DNA of 8,728 nt from JBBRYB01 sp038238115 (GTDB lineage Bacteria; Actinomycetota; Actinomycetes; Propionibacteriales; Nocardioidaceae): positions 1 to 8,728 of the forward strand of contig JBBRYB010000103.1 in assembly GCA_038238115.1 (NCBI GenBank). Direction: 5' to 3'. Shown here one piece after another: positions 6,211 to 8,728 of the stretch (position 1 is the stretch's first letter; each line of letters opens with the position of its first letter). The position numbers and the translations under genes are program-made. The notes beneath the pieces were generated by a model. That model was not told the DNA's origin and did no database searches. It saw nothing but the letters and a program-made list of their open reading frames with translations.

Positions 6211-7078
6211 CCGGTCTGTGCCACGTGGGCTTCGGATCCTGCTGCTGCTGACGCCGGCCCTGGTCGTGGTGGCGGTCTTCTTCGTCGGTGGCGTCTCGCA
6301 GGCGGTCGCGCAGAGCTTCGGCTACCAGCCGTTTCTGCCCAGCTCGAGGTGGTCGGCCGACGCCTACCGTTCCCTCTGGCATGATCCGGCTGTCCGGGCG
6401 TCTGTCGGGCTGACCATCTGCGTGTCCGTGCTGTCGACGTTCCTGGCGGCGTTCATCGGGGTCGCAGGCGCCCTGTTGATCCGGCGGGTCGGCTCACGGA
6501 CTTGGGCCAACGCGATGTTCCAGGCCAACCTCGCCGTACCCCACCTGGTGGGCGCACTGTGCATGGTGCTGCTGCTGTCTCAGTCGGGGCTGCTGTCACG
6601 TCTGTCGCACGCCACCGGCCTCACCTCCGGGCCCGCCGACTTCCCTGAGCTCACCCAGGATCGTTTCGGCTGGGGCATCATCGCGGAGTACGTCTGGAAG
6701 GAGACGACGTTCATCGGGGTGATCGCGTTGGCGGCACTGAACCGGGGTGTCTCGGAGCTGGAGGACGCCGCGCGGGTGCTGGGCGCCGGGGCATGGCAGC
6801 GGTTCCGGCACGTCACCCTGCCCGCCCTGCTGCCGTCGGTGTCGGCCGCGTCGGTACTGGTGATGTCCTTCGCCGCCGGGTCGTACGAGGTCCCCTACCT
6901 GCTGGGGCGCCCCTACCCTGCGACCCTCCCAGTCGTCGCCTTGGAGTACTACCGGAACGTTGACCTGACGGCGCGCCCGCAGGCGATGGCGGTCGCGGTA
7001 CTCATCACGGGGGTCTCCGTCGTCCTGTTGGCTGCCTACTTCACGCTGACCTCGCGGTTGGTGCGGAGAGAGCTGTGA
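6194..7078 (+). CDS. ABC importer permease (first half of a YnjC-like pair)
   Basis: The 294-residue membrane protein has a first helix at about 14-37 and a total of about six hydrophobic segments. Between the later helices lies the cytoplasmic EAA loop, ELEDAARVLGAGAWQRFRHVTLPALLPS (about 188-214, given here as key residues Glu190, Ala192-Ala193, Gly197 and Leu209-Pro210), the contact site for the ATPase. This is the BPD_transp_1 type of inner-membrane component. ATG 6194 gives a good basic N-terminus followed by the first helix; GTG 6179 in the same frame is possible but has GGAG only one base away. The gene overlaps the binding-protein gene at its start and the next permease by GTGA at its end. 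In E. coli YnjC both permease halves are one polypeptide of roughly 500 residues; here they are separate genes. Confidence 0.9.
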   Translation: MSFRSSRSVPRGLRILLLLTPALVVVAVFFVGGVSQAVAQSFGYQPFLPSSRWSADAYRSLWHDPAVRASVGLTICVSVLSTFLAAFIGVAGALLIRRVGSRTWANAMFQANLAVPHLVGALCMVLLLSQSGLLSRLSHATGLTSGPADFPELTQDRFGWGIIAEYVWKETTFIGVIALAALNRGVSELEDAARVLGAGAWQRFRHVTLPALLPSVSAASVLVMSFAAGSYEVPYLLGRPYPATLPVVALEYYRNVDLTARPQAMAVAVLITGVSVVLLAAYFTLTSRLVRREL

Positions 7079-7866
7079 GGCGGACATTCCTCGGGTTGCT
7101 GCTGGCCGGGCTGCTGCTCCCGCTCCTCCCTCTCCTGGTCTGGGCGGTCAGTGGCACGTGGCACTATCCGGACCTGCTCCCCTCCGATCTCACGACTCGA
7201 GGGCTTGGCCTGCTCGGCGACCGGCGTACCCCCGTGCTCGAGGGCTTGCTGACGTCCACCGTGATCGGTGCGACCGTCTCACTCGTCGCCTGCCTAGTCG
7301 GGTTCCCGGGCGGGCGTGCGTTAGGCCTATACCGCTTCCGCGGCCGCCGGGTCGTCCAGCTCCTGCTGCTAGCCCCCGTGATCGTTCCCGGGCTCGCCGT
7401 CGCGCTCGGCATCCAGGTGTTCTTCATCCGGCTCGGCCTGTCCGACTCTGTCGCTGGAGTCGTGCTGGTCCAGCTGATGCCGACGGTGCCGTACGCCGCC
7501 ACCGTCTTCGGTGCAGCCTTCGCCAACCTGGACGTCGACTACGAGCGTCAGGCGCGCACCCTCGGCGCGGGGCCCGTGCGCACCCTGCTGTTTGTCACGG
7601 TCCCGCTGCTCCGCCCGGCGATCGTGGTAGCGGCGCTGCTCACGTTCCTGATCTCCTGGAGCGAGTACGTGATGACGCTGCTCGTCGGCGGCGGCCAGGT
7701 CAAGACGCTGCCGTTGCTGCTGTTCGCCGCCATCGGCTCCTCCGACACCACCGCGGCCGCTGCCTTGGCGCTGCTGGTCGTCCTGCCGCCCCTGCTCCTG
7801 CTCCTGGCGGCCGCGCCGCTGCTGAGCGGGCGGTCCGGGGCGATGGTGGGAGTGGGGCGCCTGTGA
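7075..7866 (+). CDS. ABC importer permease (second half of a YnjC-like pair)
   Basis: The 263-residue product begins with a long hydrophobic segment (about 4-25) and has about six membrane segments in all. The EAA loop is at about 155-180: YERQARTLGAGPVRTLLF followed by VPLLRP, with Gly164 and Pro177 in the conserved places. It pairs with the preceding permease to form the channel. The start is GTG, overlapping the upstream stop as GTGA, with GGAG (7065-7068) six bases before it; the stop overlaps the ATPase start in the same GTGA manner. The tightly coupled genes imply balanced synthesis of the two halves and the ATPase. The substrate cannot be read from the permease sequence. Confidence 0.9.
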   Translation: MRRTFLGLLLAGLLLPLLPLLVWAVSGTWHYPDLLPSDLTTRGLGLLGDRRTPVLEGLLTSTVIGATVSLVACLVGFPGGRALGLYRFRGRRVVQLLLLAPVIVPGLAVALGIQVFFIRLGLSDSVAGVVLVQLMPTVPYAATVFGAAFANLDVDYERQARTLGAGPVRTLLFVTVPLLRPAIVVAALLTFLISWSEYVMTLLVGGGQVKTLPLLLFAAIGSSDTTAAAALALLVVLPPLLLLLAAAPLLSGRSGAMVGVGRL

Positions 7867-8728
7867 CCGGGGCGGACGTGGCGATCGTCCAGGCGAGCAA
7901 GCGGTTCGGCGCGACGGTCGCGGTCGACGACCTCTGGCTCCGCGTCCCGCCCGGCTCCTTGACCGCGCTGCTGGGACCCTCGGGTTGCGGCAAGAGCACG
8001 ACGTTGTCCCTGCTGGCCGGCCTGGAGCATCCCGACTCCGGGGACGTCCGCGTGGACGGGGTCTCTGTGCTCGCTGAGCCCGCCGAGCGCCGCCCGGTGG
8101 CGCTGGTCGTCCAGAAGCCGCTGCTCTTCCCTCACCTGTCCGTGGCGCAGAACGTCGGTTTCGGCCTGCGGATGGCCAGGGTCGATCGGCGCCGCCGAAG
8201 CCGGCTCGTCGCGGAGATGCTCGACCGTGTCCAGCTGCCTGAGCTCGCCGATCGCCGCGTCGGTGAGCTGTCCGGCGGCCAGGAGCAACGTGTCGCACTC
8301 GCTCGGGCGCTCGTGCTACAGCCTCGGGTCCTCCTGCTGGACGAACCGTTCTCCCAGCTGGATGCAGGGCTGCGTGTGCAGATGCGTGCGCTCGTACGCC
8401 GTCTGCACGACGACTCGGACGTGACCACGCTGTTCGTCACCCACGACCAGGTCGAGGCCGTCGATGTCGCCGACGACATCGTGCTGATGCTCGCCGGGCG
8501 CCTCGCGGGGCACGGCCGGCCTGAGCTGTTCTACCGCGCGCCGCCGACCCTGACCGCGGCGCGCTTCTTCGGCGTCGCCAACGAGATCACCGGCTCGGTC
8601 TGTTCGGGCTGCTTCCGCGCAGCCTCCGGGCTCGCGGTGCCCAGCGAGCGCACCGACGGTCTCGCCGATGGCCCGGCCGTGCTCGTCGTCCGGCCCGAGG
8701 CGCTCCGTCTCGCGAGCGCGGCGTCCCC
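7863..8728 (+). CDS. ABC importer ATPase (3' end cut by window)
   Basis: The frame is open from GTG 7863 to the right edge, 288 whole codons. All nucleotide-binding motifs are present: Walker A GPSGCGKST (38-46), Q-loop Gln84 in VVQKPLLFP, signature LSGGQ (136-140), Walker B VLLLDE (156-161), D-loop SQLD, and switch histidine His194 in FVTHDQ. After the ATPase domain (to about 235) a C-terminal region starts VANEITGSV and includes VLVVRPEALRL, matching the TOBE-type regulatory domain of PotA/CysA/FbpC-like ATPases. E. coli YnjD is shorter and, as I recall, lacks such a domain, so this ATPase may descend from a different branch than the binding protein. CSGC (247-250) within the extension is an additional cysteine pair. 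GGGG lies five bases before the start, and the start overlaps the permease stop by GTGA. Confidence 0.92.
   Translation, partial: MTGADVAIVQASKRFGATVAVDDLWLRVPPGSLTALLGPSGCGKSTTLSLLAGLEHPDSGDVRVDGVSVLAEPAERRPVALVVQKPLLFPHLSVAQNVGFGLRMARVDRRRRSRLVAEMLDRVQLPELADRRVGELSGGQEQRVALARALVLQPRVLLLDEPFSQLDAGLRVQMRALVRRLHDDSDVTTLFVTHDQVEAVDVADDIVLMLAGRLAGHGRPELFYRAPPTLTAARFFGVANEITGSVCSGCFRAASGLAVPSERTDGLADGPAVLVVRPEALRLASAAS

Noticed and set aside
7369..8298. Open frame of 309 codons on the minus strand, antisense to permease and ATPase
   Set aside because: Composition is Arg/Pro/Gln-rich with no domain, and it spans two genuine overlapping genes on the other strand.

Overview
The window is very GC-rich, with third codon positions almost always G or C in the real reading frames. 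It has lipoprotein signals and an Mpt53/CcdA-type redox pair familiar from mycobacteria. This points to an actinobacterium (Actinomycetota); I cannot name the genus. The window is almost fully coding: two operons diverge from one 176-base intergenic region at about 2643-2818. No RNA gene, insertion sequence, CRISPR array or clear terminator was seen.

Left operon (minus strand, read right to left): a lipoprotein thioredoxin of the TlpA/DsbE/Mpt53 type (2106-2642); a CcdA-type membrane electron carrier with a TusA-like sulfur-carrier domain fused to its C-terminus (908-2095); a DsrE-family protein with a CSPC motif (552-911); and a TusA-like domain fused to a radical SAM enzyme, cut by the window edge (1-543). 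This reads as a path for reducing power and/or sulfur: reductant moved by CcdA, an extracytoplasmic thioredoxin, and three cytoplasmic sulfur-handling domains leading to a radical SAM enzyme.

Right operon (plus strand): a very small frame of 23 codons with a strong Shine-Dalgarno sequence (2819-2890), overlapping by GTGA a second, different radical SAM protein (2887-4323); a CDP-alcohol phosphatidyltransferase (4316-4960); and an ABC importer made of a lipoprotein binding protein (4960-6210), two permeases (6194-7078, 7075-7866) and an ATPase running off the edge (7863-8728). The transporter plus phosphatidyltransferase recalls the poorly understood E. coli ynjBCD/ynjF set, where the neighbour ynjE is a sulfurtransferase. 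Here the sulfur component seems to be replaced by the DsrE/TusA/radical SAM genes on the other strand.

The most interesting points are the small peptide coupled to a radical SAM gene (a possible RiPP precursor or leader peptide), the two independent TusA fusions flanking DsrE, and a divergent control region with two GGAAC/GTTCC inverted repeats that could be read as ECF sigma-factor promoters on both strands. The joint function of the locus is not known to me. A thiol- or sulfur-linked, membrane-associated pathway with dedicated import is an inference from gene content only.
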